Source of the DNA: Geodermatophilaceae bacterium URHA0031
GTDB taxonomy: Bacteria; Actinomycetota; Actinomycetes; Mycobacteriales; Geodermatophilaceae
Reading direction: 5' to 3'
Length of the DNA stretch: 64,000 nucleotides
NCBI GenBank assembly: GCA_000620205.1
Contig: JHVP01000005.1
Coordinates: 1 to 64,000 of the forward strand
Of the stretch, positions 44,270-51,133 are shown one piece after another; the first letter of the stretch is position 1; each line of letters starts with the position of its first letter. Under the pieces are notes generated by a model. That model had not been told where the DNA came from. It made no database searches and was given only the letters and a program-made list of their open reading frames with translations. The translations under genes and the position numbers were made by a program.

Positions 44270-44596
44270 TCAGGCGCCGCGGAAGACCTGCTTCGCCACG
44301 GCCATCGCGGAGAAGGCCTTCGGCCAGCCGGCGTAGAACGCCAGGTGGGTGATCACCTCGGTGAGCTCTTCCTCAGTCGCGCCGTTGTCCTTCGCGTACT
44401 GCAGGTGGAAGGTGAGCTGCTCGGCGTTGCCGCCGGTGAGCAGCGCGGCGACCGTGACCAGGCTGCGGTCGCGCGGCGACAGCTGCGGGCGCTTCCACAC
44501 CTCGCCGAACAGCACGTCGTCGGTGAAGTGCACCAGCCCCGGGGCGAAGTCGCCGAACATCTTCTCGGCGCCCGAGGGCTCCAGCTCGTCTGCCAT
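44270..44596 (-). CDS. Carboxymuconolactone decarboxylase-family protein
   Basis: A 108-aa protein from ATG 44596 behind GAGAGGAA. The AhpD-like pattern is complete: LSPRDRSLVTVAALL, EQLTFHLQYAKDNGATEEEL, then ITHLAFYAGWPKAF. The active histidine sits in TFHLQYA; the CxxC of peroxidase-active AhpD members is absent, so a decarboxylase or redox-accessory role is more likely than peroxidase. First gene of the minus-strand group CMD, ADH, cupin. Confidence 0.9.
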   Translation of the reverse strand: MADELEPSGAEKMFGDFAPGLVHFTDDVLFGEVWKRPQLSPRDRSLVTVAALLTGGNAEQLTFHLQYAKDNGATEEELTEVITHLAFYAGWPKAFSAMAVAKQVFRGA

Positions 44597-44692
44597 GTCC
44601 GAGTTCCTCTCGATCTACGGGCGGTCGGTGACCGCCTTCGCAGTCCAGAGAACGCCGGTTCACGGTGACCTGGGAGAGCCTGTGCAGAGGGG

Positions 44693-44710
44693 GTACTGGC
44701 AAGGACCCCC
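44693..44710 (+). promoter_or_regulatory. Operator motif, copy 3, upstream of CMD gene
   Basis: GTACTGGCAAGGACCCCC lies 97 bp before the carboxymuconolactone decarboxylase start. It is preceded by AGAGGGG, as is the copy at 45645. This links the CMD-ADH-cupin group to the same regulator family. Confidence 0.4.
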
Positions 44711-44765
44711 AGAGCCCGGCCGACGGCCGTCGGCCACGTGCGGTCGGGCTTCCCGGCGATGCCGG

Positions 44766-45179
44766 CTAGGAAGCGACGGCGATGGTTACCGGGACGTCGC
44801 CGGTGGCGGCGGCGAGATGGTCGGTCCCGGTCTGCAGCCGGCCGAAGACGATGAGCCCCTGTGCGTAGCCCGACGCGCGGTAGAAGATCGCCAGGTTGCC
44901 CCAGGGGGCGTAGAAGGCGATGTCGCCGGCGTCCGCAGCGGCTGCCGTCGGGGCATTCGCCGTCGACAGCCGCGAGGGCAGGTCGCTGATCTTCTCCGTG
45001 CCTGCGAAGTCCTTCAGCGTCAGGTTCAGCGGCAGGAGGGCGGCGAAGTCCCGGCCGGCGGGCGTGTCGCGCAGGGTGGCGCGGTGCGCGGTGCTCCCGA
45101 CCGTCAGGGAGATGTGCAGATCCCCAGACTCGGGCTGCTGGCGCTGACCGTCCGGTGCCGGCCCAGGGTCGACGGTCAC
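44766..45179 (-). CDS. Cyclophilin-like fold protein
   Basis: A 137-aa protein; GTG 45179 overlaps the stop of the upstream DUF2255 gene (GTGA), which fixes the start. A cyclophilin-like domain (the Pfam cyclophil-like/DUF3830 relatives) is suggested by ISLTVGSTAHRATLRDTPAG, FAALLPLNLTL and APWGNLAIFYRA, then GLIVFGRL. It is probably cytoplasmic. Members often accompany oxidoreductases and their regulators. Ligand-binding rather than isomerase activity is expected because typical cyclophilin active-site residues are missing. Confidence 0.75.
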   Translation of the reverse strand: MTVDPGPAPDGQRQQPESGDLHISLTVGSTAHRATLRDTPAGRDFAALLPLNLTLKDFAGTEKISDLPSRLSTANAPTAAAADAGDIAFYAPWGNLAIFYRASGYAQGLIVFGRLQTGTDHLAAATGDVPVTIAVAS

Positions 45180-45547
45180 CGTGGAACGACCCGCACGGTC
45201 GCGGCGCGGGCGCCGGAGGCGACCATCGGCGCCAGGTACGGGCTGTCGGCGTACTTGGCGCGGTAGGCGGCGTCTATGCCGTCCTGAACGCCATCGTCGA
45301 CCGGCTCGAAGCCGACCTCCTGGTCGAGGCCGGCGACCCGGACGCGCCCGGCGCGCTGGCTCAGTGCCGCCTGGTGCCAGCGGGAGGAGGTGCCGTTGTA
45401 GGCGCGCACGTAGACGTCGCCGTCGACGACGACCGACCAGATCCACGTGAGAGTGCCCGGTGTCGTGCCATCGGTGCGGAAGGGCGCGATGTGGAAGTCG
45501 TCGGCCTCGCCGATGCGGTGCAGGTCTTCCTGCGACCAGGTGGTCAT
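45176..45547 (-). CDS. DUF2255 family protein
   Basis: A 123-aa protein from ATG 45547, behind GAGAGGAG. Pattern: DDFHIAPFRTDGTTPGTLTW and IWSVVVDGDVYVRAYNG followed by SRWHQAALSQRAGRV, which is the DUF2255 (flavin-reductase-barrel-like) signature; YAADSPYL-like KYADSPYLAPMV ends the domain. Coupled by a 4-bp overlap to the cyclophilin-like gene. It diverges from the XRE-MmyB regulator with 147 bp between, which contains the operator motif. Function unsettled, probably binding a cofactor or small aromatic. Confidence 0.85.
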   Translation of the reverse strand: MTTWSQEDLHRIGEADDFHIAPFRTDGTTPGTLTWIWSVVVDGDVYVRAYNGTSSRWHQAALSQRAGRVRVAGLDQEVGFEPVDDGVQDGIDAAYRAKYADSPYLAPMVASGARAATVRVVPR

Positions 45548-45644
45548 GTCTGCTCCTCTCAGGTCGCGGCGCCCGGGACGGGGACCGCGCCGACCTCCAG
45601 CGAACGCGCGGGAGGCCGGTGATGGGAGTGCCTGGCAAGAGGGG

Positions 45645-45663
45645 GTACTGACAGAGGCACCCC
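45645..45663 (+). promoter_or_regulatory. Shared operator motif, copy 2
   Basis: GTACTGACAGAGGCACCCC between the DUF2255 gene and its divergent regulator. It matches the copy at 28395 in GTACTGACAG and CACCCC, and lies at nearly the same distance (29 against 28 bp) from the -10 of the regulator gene. Confidence 0.5.
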
Positions 45664-45682
45664 AACCGCCGATGACCGGACC

Positions 45683-45688
45683 TAGCGT
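45683..45688 (+). promoter_or_regulatory. -10 element of leaderless promoter
   Basis: TAGCGT ends 6 bases before ATG 45695, arranged as in the paralogous regulator (28432). A GGAG between is too close to the ATG to act as a ribosome site. Confidence 0.4.
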
Positions 45689-45694
45689 GGAGAC

Positions 45695-46579
45695 ATGGAC
45701 ATCCCTGGCAAGGAGCTCGGCGCATTCCTGGCGAGCCGGCGGGCGAAGATCACCCCGCAGCAGGCGGGGCTGCCCACGTTCGGCGGCAACCGGCGGGTGC
45801 CCGGCCTGCGCCGGGAGGAACTGGCACTGCTGGCCGGCGTCTCCGTGGAGTACCTGACCCGGGTCGAACGGGGCAGTGCCGACGGGGTCTCCGACAGCGT
45901 GCTGGACGCGCTGTCCCGGGCGCTGCAGCTGGACGAGGCCGAGACCTCGCACCTGTCCGACCTGGCCCGCGCCACCCGCAGTGGCACCCGGGAGCCGCGT
46001 CGCCGCGTCCAGTCACAGGTGCGGCCCAGCATCCAGCGCATCCTGGACTCGATGGGCACCACGCCCGCGTTCGTCCGCAACGGTCGCCTGGACCTGGTGG
46101 CCATCAACCCGCTGGGTCGGGCCCTGTACGCGCCGGCGTTCGACGACCCGGTGCGGCCGGCGAACCTGGCCCGGTTCTGCTTCCTCAGCCCTCGGGCCGG
46201 CGAGCTGTACCCCAACTGGGACGACGCCGCCGACACCTCTGTCGCGCTGCTGCGCACCGAGGCCGGCCGCGACCCGCACAACAAGGCGCTGTCCGCGCTC
46301 GTCGGAGAACTGAGCACCCGTAGCCGCGAGTTCGCCACCCGCTGGGCCCGGCATGACGTGCGGTTGCACAGCACCGGGGTCAAGCGGTTCACCCACCCGG
46401 TCGTCGGTGAGCTGGCGCTGGCCTTCGACGCGATGGAACTGCCGGCCGAACGCGGCCTGACACTCACTGCCTACAGCGCCGAGCCGGGCACGCCCGCGGA
46501 GGAGAAGCTGCGTCTGCTGGCCAGCTGGTCGGCCACGGTCGACCAGGCCGAGACGACACCGGTGAACGACCGCGCCTGA
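45695..46579 (+). CDS. XRE-family regulator with MmyB-like ligand domain, second copy
   Basis: A 294-aa paralogue of the regulator at 28445. Helix-turn-helix with RRVPGLRREELALLAGVS and YLTRVERG (about 30-65), then the MmyB-like ligand domain with NGRLDLVAINPLGRALYAPA, RTEAGRDP and FTHPVVGELALAFD. The two proteins align from end to end without large gaps. It diverges from the DUF2255/cyclophilin-like genes and faces the upstream motif copies near both this operon and the CMD operon, which it probably controls. Confidence 0.9.
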   Translation: MDIPGKELGAFLASRRAKITPQQAGLPTFGGNRRVPGLRREELALLAGVSVEYLTRVERGSADGVSDSVLDALSRALQLDEAETSHLSDLARATRSGTREPRRRVQSQVRPSIQRILDSMGTTPAFVRNGRLDLVAINPLGRALYAPAFDDPVRPANLARFCFLSPRAGELYPNWDDAADTSVALLRTEAGRDPHNKALSALVGELSTRSREFATRWARHDVRLHSTGVKRFTHPVVGELALAFDAMELPAERGLTLTAYSAEPGTPAEEKLRLLASWSATVDQAETTPVNDRA

Positions 46580-46717
46580 CCAGGACGCCCGCCGCACGCC
46601 GTCGGCCCTTACCAGGGTGCCCACGACGGCCACAGCCCCAGGTCGGGAGCGCATCCGCTGGGCCCGGGCTCTGCGACGGCACGACCGACCTCTCACCGCC
46701 GATTCCTGGAGGACTCA

Positions 46718-47677
46718 GTGAGCAGCACCATGCGCGCCTACGTCAGCGGCGAGAACACACCGCTGACCCTGACAGACCGGCCGGTCCCCACCCCGGGCCA
46801 CGACGAGGTCCTCATCCGTACCCGGGCGGCTGCTCTCAACAACAGCGACCTCACCCCCTCGGGCGACGATCACGTCGCGGGCTTCGAGTTCGCCGGCGAC
46901 ATCATCGAGGTCGGCGCCGACGCACCGGCACAGCTGCGCGGCGCACGCGTCATGGGTATCGCCTCCGGCGCCCTCGCCGAGATCGTGGTCGCCCACCACC
47001 GCCACGTCGTCGTCGTGCCCGAGACCGTGTCCTACGAGGAGGCAGCCACCCTCCCCACCGCGCTGGCCACCGAACACGGCGCGCTCACCCTGGGCGAAGT
47101 CGGCCCGGCCACATCGGTCTTGATCACCGCCGCCAGCTCGGGCATCGGCGTCGTCGGGGTCCAGCTGGCCGCGCTCCTCGGCGCGTCGACCATCGTGGCG
47201 ACCACGCGGTCGCCGCAGAAGCGCTCCCTGCTCGAGCAGCTCGGCGCCAACGCCGTCGTGGTCACCACCGGCGACGGCGACCTGGCGGCCGAGGTGAGGG
47301 CTGCCACGGGCGGCGACGGAGCCCGCGTGGTGCTCGACCACATCGGTGGAGACGCCCTGGCCGACGCGGTCGGTGCCGCATCCGACGGCGGGAACGTGAT
47401 CAGCGTCGGGCGCCTCGGCGGAGCCCGGGGCAGCCTCGATCTGTTCACCCTCGCCCGCCGCCATGTCACGCTGCGGTCGGTGTCCTACGGACTGACCCCG
47501 CCCTCGGTCCTCGGCGACCTGTTCGACGGCCTGACCCCGGCAGTCCTGCCTGCAATCGCCGACAGGCGGATTCGCGCGGTCATCGACAGCGCCTACGCCT
47601 TCGACGACGCGCACACGGCCCTGGAGCGGCTCGCCTCCGGCCAGGCCGCGGGCAAGGTCGCGCTGAACCTGGACTGA
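46718..47677 (+). CDS. NADP-dependent quinone-oxidoreductase-like protein
   Basis: A 319-aa zinc-free medium-chain reductase. GTG 46718 has GGAGG 5 bases upstream. N-terminal GroES-like part: GHDEVLIRTRAAALNNSDL, then GFEFAGDIIEVG. The nucleotide site SVLITAASSGIGVVGVQLAA (about 130) is the AASGGVG-type motif of quinone reductases, and KRSLLEQLGANAVV follows. It probably reduces quinones or alpha,beta-unsaturated carbonyls with NADPH. It is downstream of the regulator on the same strand, 138 bp away; AAGGGCC-like repeats around 46609 may be its promoter region. Confidence 0.9.
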   Translation: MSSTMRAYVSGENTPLTLTDRPVPTPGHDEVLIRTRAAALNNSDLTPSGDDHVAGFEFAGDIIEVGADAPAQLRGARVMGIASGALAEIVVAHHRHVVVVPETVSYEEAATLPTALATEHGALTLGEVGPATSVLITAASSGIGVVGVQLAALLGASTIVATTRSPQKRSLLEQLGANAVVVTTGDGDLAAEVRAATGGDGARVVLDHIGGDALADAVGAASDGGNVISVGRLGGARGSLDLFTLARRHVTLRSVSYGLTPPSVLGDLFDGLTPAVLPAIADRRIRAVIDSAYAFDDAHTALERLASGQAAGKVALNLD

Positions 47678-47772
47678 TCACCCTCGGACCGGGCCACGCC
47701 GGTCACGCCGCGCCGCCCGGGCTGCTGCCTGACCGGGGAGTGAACATCGCCGCCCGATGAGAGGATCAACCG

Positions 47773-48348
47773 ATGGAACTGGCCGCTTTCCTCGACCATG
47801 TGAAGCGCGGAGCGCTCATCGAGGGTGGCTCAGAGCATCACGCCTTCATGCACCGAGCGGCGCAGGAGGCCCTGTGCGTGATCGCCGAGCTCAACGCCGA
47901 GTACCGCGAACCCGAGGAGGTGCGCGCGCTGCTGTCCCGGCTGACCGGCAGGGACGTCGCCGAGTCGGTGACGGTGTTCCCGCCGTTCTACTCCGAGTTC
48001 GGCAAGAACCTGGCGCTGGGTGAAGGCGTGTTCATCAACCAGGGTTGCCGCTTCCAGGACACCGGCGGCATCACCATCGGGGACGGCACCCTCATCGGCC
48101 ACGGAAGCACACTGACCACGCTCAACCACGCAGTCGACCCGCGCCGACGAGCGGACATGACCCCCGCGCCCGTGCTGATCGGACGCCAGGTGTGGCTTGG
48201 TGCCTCCGTCACGGTCGTGCCCGGCGTGACCATCGGCGACGGTGCCATCGTGGGCGCCGGAGCCGTCGTGACCAAAGACGTACCTGCCAACGCGATCGTC
48301 GGGGGCGTCCCGGCCAGGCTCATCCGCACGACCGGCTTCGACGCCTAG
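47773..48348 (+). CDS. Sugar O-acetyltransferase (left-handed beta helix)
   Basis: A 191-aa enzyme from ATG 47773 behind GAGAGGA. N-terminal Mac-type helical region, then hexapeptide repeats ([46 protein letters not shown]). The catalytic histidine is in LNHAVDP and the end GGVPARLIR is typical. It is related to maltose/galactoside acetyltransferases (Maa, LacA, NodL) and transfers acetyl from acetyl-CoA to a sugar. It is the last gene inside the 9.25-kb inverted-repeat block, 40 bp before its right end. Confidence 0.9.
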   Translation: MELAAFLDHVKRGALIEGGSEHHAFMHRAAQEALCVIAELNAEYREPEEVRALLSRLTGRDVAESVTVFPPFYSEFGKNLALGEGVFINQGCRFQDTGGITIGDGTLIGHGSTLTTLNHAVDPRRRADMTPAPVLIGRQVWLGASVTVVPGVTIGDGAIVGAGAVVTKDVPANAIVGGVPARLIRTTGFDA

Positions 48349-48412
48349 CTCAACCTGCCCGGGATCGGGCGGGGCCGGTGCCCCTACTTTCCCACCCAGA
48401 ACAACGCTTGCT

Positions 48413-48440
48413 GCCGAACTCAGCTCTGCTTGAGTACGGC
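48413..48440 (+). repeat. Cassette boundary site 2 with GCTCTGCT spacer
   Basis: Half-site GCCGAACTCA, spacer GCTCTGCT (48423-48430), half-site TGAGTACGGC. The arms are inverted repeats with 9 of 10 positions paired. The left arm is the tip of the 9.25-kb block, the right arm the tip of the GNAT cassette, so two cassettes meet at one 8-bp spacer. Confidence 0.65.
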
Positions 48441-49058
48441 TAACAAGGGTGACGGGATGGGTCCATCTTCGACGGTGAATGAAGCCGCAGGACCGCCCCA
48501 CATACTCGCAGCGTGAACCTCCGCGTCATAGACCCGAGCGCTGATGACGGCGTGGCCCGCGCGCTGCTTGCCGTTCAGCGCACGGCCTATGCCGTGGAGG
48601 CGGAGCTGGTGGCCGACGACCGCATCCCGCCGCTGTGGGAGAGCTTGGAAGAGCTGCGGCATGCACCCCTGGTGTGGGTCGGCGCGTTCTGGGATGAGCG
48701 CCTGGTCGGTGCCGTGGGCTGGTCGTGGGAGGGGGAAGCCCTCGACGTCGGGCGCCTGGTGGTGTCGCCGGCGGTGCACCGTCGCGGGGTCGGCTCCGCA
48801 CTGGTCCGTCAGGTTCTCGCACACGCCGGGGCGCGGCCGACGGTCGTCTCCACGGGTCGCGACAACCGGCCTGCCCGAGCCCTCTACGAACGGCTGAGCT
48901 TCCAGCGGGTCAATGAGGTGGAGGTCATCCCCGGCCTGTGGGTGACGAACTACCGACACGCGTAGTTCAGCGCGGTCGGGGCCCGGCCACGCCTTGCCGA
49001 GGCAGGCGTTCGGCGCGGACCAGATGGACCCATCCATCACCCTTGTCTGCCGTACTCA
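48431..49058 (+). mobile_element. GNAT cassette: 37-bp inverted repeats and 8-bp direct repeat
   Basis: A 628-bp element. Left end 48431-48467 and right end 49022-49058 (minus strand) both begin TGAGTACGGC, then share ACAAGGGTGA and ATGGGTCCATCT; about 33 of 37 positions agree. Directly outside, GCTCTGCT occurs at both sides (48423-48430, 49059-49066), a perfect 8-bp direct repeat. Removing the element plus one copy rejoins a hairpin, CTGCCGAACTC and GAGTTGGGCAG, around the 8-mer, so it inserted into a dyad. One cargo gene, no transposase: it would need an enzyme in trans. Confidence 0.75.
48513..48965 (+). CDS. GNAT-family N-acetyltransferase, cassette cargo
   Basis: A 150-aa acetyltransferase. 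GTG 48513 lies 6 bases after CATACT, which suggests a leaderless message driven from inside the cassette. Motif A is LVVSPAVHRRGVGSALVRQV with the acetyl-CoA loop RRGVGSA; motif B is NRPARALYERLSFQRV. The acceptor (antibiotic, amine or protein) is not predictable. It is the only gene between the inverted repeats, ending 57 bp before the right one. Standalone GNAT genes are typical passengers of mobile cassettes. Confidence 0.9.
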   Translation: MNLRVIDPSADDGVARALLAVQRTAYAVEAELVADDRIPPLWESLEELRHAPLVWVGAFWDERLVGAVGWSWEGEALDVGRLVVSPAVHRRGVGSALVRQVLAHAGARPTVVSTGRDNRPARALYERLSFQRVNEVEVIPGLWVTNYRHA

Positions 49059-49076
49059 GCTCTGCTCGAGTTGGGC
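49049..49076 (+). repeat. Cassette boundary site 3 with GCTCTGCT spacer
   Basis: Half-site GCCGTACTCA (tip of the GNAT cassette), spacer GCTCTGCT (49059-49066), half-site CGAGTTGGGC. The outer half-site is a weaker inverted match. The spacer and outer arm are also the last codons of the DUF6504 gene on the minus strand. Confidence 0.6.
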
Positions 49077-49385
49077 AGCCGGCAGCCAAGCCTCCAACAG
49101 CACCGGCCCGTTGTCACCGGTGACGGTGTACGCCACGCGCCCCTGCCAACCGCCCTCCCGGTGGCGCCACTCCACGAGCAGGCCCGGCCACCTGCCTGGA
49201 GCGTCAGGCGGATCGCGCACCCAGCAGTGGCGGGCGCGGCCTTCAGCAGCCAACCCCCGACCGACGGATCTGGTACCGGCCGCCGGAGCCTCCGAGGCCG
49301 CCTCCTGCGGTGAGGTCACGCCCGACCGGGCGGCACGCTCGGCGAGCGAGTCCCCGTGCCGTGCCCGGCTCATGCCTCCTGCCAC
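49056..49385 (-). CDS. DUF6504 family protein
   Basis: A 109-aa protein; ATG 49385, 49373 or a later start may be used. The conserved part is C-terminal: GLLVEWRHREGGWQGRVAYT then GPVLLEAWLPAAQL, the DUF6504 pattern common in actinobacteria next to DNA-repair genes. The stop TGA is the first three bases of the GNAT cassette's right repeat, and restoring the empty site keeps the same stop, so the insertion did not change the protein. Function unknown. Confidence 0.7.
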   Translation of the reverse strand: MAGGMSRARHGDSLAERAARSGVTSPQEAASEAPAAGTRSVGRGLAAEGRARHCWVRDPPDAPGRWPGLLVEWRHREGGWQGRVAYTVTGDNGPVLLEAWLPAAQLEQS

Positions 49386-49421
49386 CTGACGATCATCGCA
49401 TGCACTCGAACGCTTGTTCGA

Positions 49422-49869
49422 TCAGCTAGCGCTGGTCACCATCGCCCCGGGTCGGTCGTCGCCTGTCGACGTCGCGGGGTGGCGGGCGCGATCGGCCCAC
49501 AGGACGAACGTGGTCGCCGCGATCACCAACGCGACGCCGGGGACGGTCGGGTGCGTGGCAACCCAGACAACGGTGGCCAACCACAGCAGCCGGGCAACGC
49601 GGTAAGCCACGAAGATGGCGGTACAGCGAGGGGCGAGCGCAGCCCGCCGCCCTAGCGACGTCGCCGAGCGTGTGCCCACCGGCGGCCTCGCGGATCAGCG
49701 CTGACCAGCGGTCGGTTGCGGCGCGGTAGGTCTCCCACGCCGGCAGGTGGCCGGCGGACTGGCGTCCGTGCTCCGCGGTGAGGTCGGCGATGTGCCGGCG
49801 TGCGGACCGCCGCGCTGACGCCGCGTCTCGCAGCTCAGCCAGCACTCCGCCCTGCCACTCGGCGTCCAC
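49422..49869 (-). pseudogene. HTH protein with broken frame into a membrane segment
   Basis: From GTG 49869 one frame encodes a helical protein with a helix-turn-helix (HTLGDVARAAGCARPSLYRHL) ending near 49625. Past that point this frame becomes a poor Arg-rich shadow, while another minus-strand frame continues with two clear membrane helices (VARLLWLATVVWVATHP, then VALVIAATTFVLWADRA) to the stop 49422. A single frameshift around 49620 joins them. Either this is one damaged gene, or an HTH gene and a small membrane gene overlap by an unusual 250 bp. Confidence 0.45.
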
Positions 49870-49930
49870 GGAGGCACCGTAGCCGTGAGGCGTCCGCCAC
49901 CTGGTCAACAGACTGGTTGGCCGACCTCGG

Positions 49931-50275
49931 TCAGCCGGTGAGCAGCGTCGGCTCCGCCACGCCGCGCGGCAGCCGAGCGCCGAAGGGCGGCGGCTCCGAG
50001 CCCGGGAAGCACGACGTCGGCGACTCGTTGCCGCGAAAGCGTTGAGCCGGCGGCCGGGGTTCCGACAGCGGGGATACAGCCAATCCTGCGCCATCATCCA
50101 GCGAGAAACCGCGTATCGCTGATGATGGCCTGCGCCCGGCGAGATGTGAGTACGCGCCGACCGCGAGCGGTGCGCCCGTACGGTCACCGGACGGCGCTGC
50201 GGACGTGACGGTGCTGCGTTCGTACGGCCAGGCAGAGGTCATCGGTGTGCGCAGGCCCAGCACGAGGACCAACAC
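49931..50275 (-). CDS. Hypothetical protein with N-terminal membrane helix
   Basis: A 114-aa frame from GTG 50275. The same frame is hydrophobic upstream of this start as well (ALFVACGALLALTVLVLVLG), so the real start may be a non-standard codon further upstream, or the 5' part is lost. The rest is low in recognisable features. It follows the nucleotidyltransferase gene on the same strand. Weak evidence. Confidence 0.3.
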   Translation of the reverse strand: MLVLVLGLRTPMTSAWPYERSTVTSAAPSGDRTGAPLAVGAYSHLAGRRPSSAIRGFSLDDGAGLAVSPLSEPRPPAQRFRGNESPTSCFPGSEPPPFGARLPRGVAEPTLLTG

Positions 50276-50391
50276 GGTTAGGGCCAGCAGCGCGCCGCAG
50301 GCGACGAAGAGCGCCCGCGTCCCAGATGCGGCCCGCGAGCAGGCGCGGATCCCTGCGGCAGCGTCGTCGCGCCCGTGCTCGCGCGAGTAGC

Positions 50392-51000
50392 TCAGGGCAG
50401 TTCCGAGTGGTCGTCGGCCAACGGAACCTCGCCGGTCACCGGCACGACCGGGCTGCGCCGGAGCTGAGTCAGGAAGCTGCTGTCCTCGTTGAGCTCGTCG
50501 GGGGTCATGATCGTCGGGTTGACCTCGCGGCCAACCAGGTCGCCGACCCGCCGGCAGGCGGCGTAGACGGCCACCGGATCAGGTGCGCCGACCACCATGA
50601 CGTCGATGTCACGAGGCGCCTCGCCCAGCTCACCGCACAGTCGGGCGGCGAAGGACCCGTACAGGAAGGCGGCCTGGACACCGGTGATGTCGCAGAGTTC
50701 ACCGGCAAGCAGCGGCACCGGGCCCGCGGAGACCAGCAGCAGCTTCCGTACCGGTGCGGTCAGCGGCGAGTCGGGGTTTGGTCGCACGTAGCGGGCCTGC
50801 CCGAGCCTGCGCTCGGACAGCAGGCCCGCCTTCAGCAGCCGGCCGACCTCCCGGTGCACCGTGCCGTACGCCAGGCCCGTCCGGCCGGCGAGCTCGTTGA
50901 GGTTCAGCTCGTCCGCGCCGGACAAGAACAGCTCGGCCAGCAGCCGGGCCTGCCCGTCCGAGCGGAACAGGGGTGCCGTCAGCGGCGGCGCGGTCCTCAC
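50392..51000 (-). CDS. Winged-helix and MNT-type nucleotidyltransferase protein
   Basis: A 202-aa protein from GTG 51000. The N-terminal 75 residues form an ArsR/MarR-like winged helix (LNLNELAGRTGLAYGTVHRE and LLKAGLLSERRLGQARYV). The C-terminal half is a minimal nucleotidyltransferase: AAFLYGSFAARLCGE, then PRDIDVMVVG with the DxD metal pair. Members transfer nucleotides to proteins or act as antitoxins to HEPN toxins, or regulate their own promoters. No HEPN partner is adjacent. It is downstream of jetD by 133 bp and may be cotranscribed with the Wadjet operon. Confidence 0.8.
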   Translation of the reverse strand: MRTAPPLTAPLFRSDGQARLLAELFLSGADELNLNELAGRTGLAYGTVHREVGRLLKAGLLSERRLGQARYVRPNPDSPLTAPVRKLLLVSAGPVPLLAGELCDITGVQAAFLYGSFAARLCGELGEAPRDIDVMVVGAPDPVAVYAACRRVGDLVGREVNPTIMTPDELNEDSSFLTQLRRSPVVPVTGEVPLADDHSELP

Positions 51001-51133
51001 AAGAATGAAGGTTACTGTCCATTAGTGCGAGAGTGAGTACTGCGATGTGGCACTGCTACGTCAACGCTCGTGCCGATCGCAGACGCCCAGACGATGGCGG
51101 GGCGGCGCCGTCGCGCAGGTTGGGCCTCGCTGG

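Larger units (their letters stand above)
39172..48422. mobile_element. 9.25-kb block between 35-bp inverted repeats and direct 8-mers
   Basis: The left end (39172-39206) and right end (48388-48422, minus strand) agree at 30 of 35 positions: both begin TGA, share TTCGGCAGC, AGCGTTG, TCTGG and TGGG. Outside both ends stands the same 8-mer GCTCTGCT in the same orientation (39164 and 48423), as a target duplication or recombination spacer would. The tip TGAGTTCGGCAG also resembles the tip of the GNAT cassette repeat. The block holds the damaged permease, antiporter, MFS, redox genes, regulator, oxidoreductase and acetyltransferase. No transposase lies inside. It is either a real composite unit or two cassette ends with other history between. 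Confidence 0.5.

Noticed and set aside
39154..49076. Integron attC sites
   Set aside because: No GTTRRRY/RYYYAAC core pair and no IntI-type integrase; cargo is flanked by long inverted ends instead.
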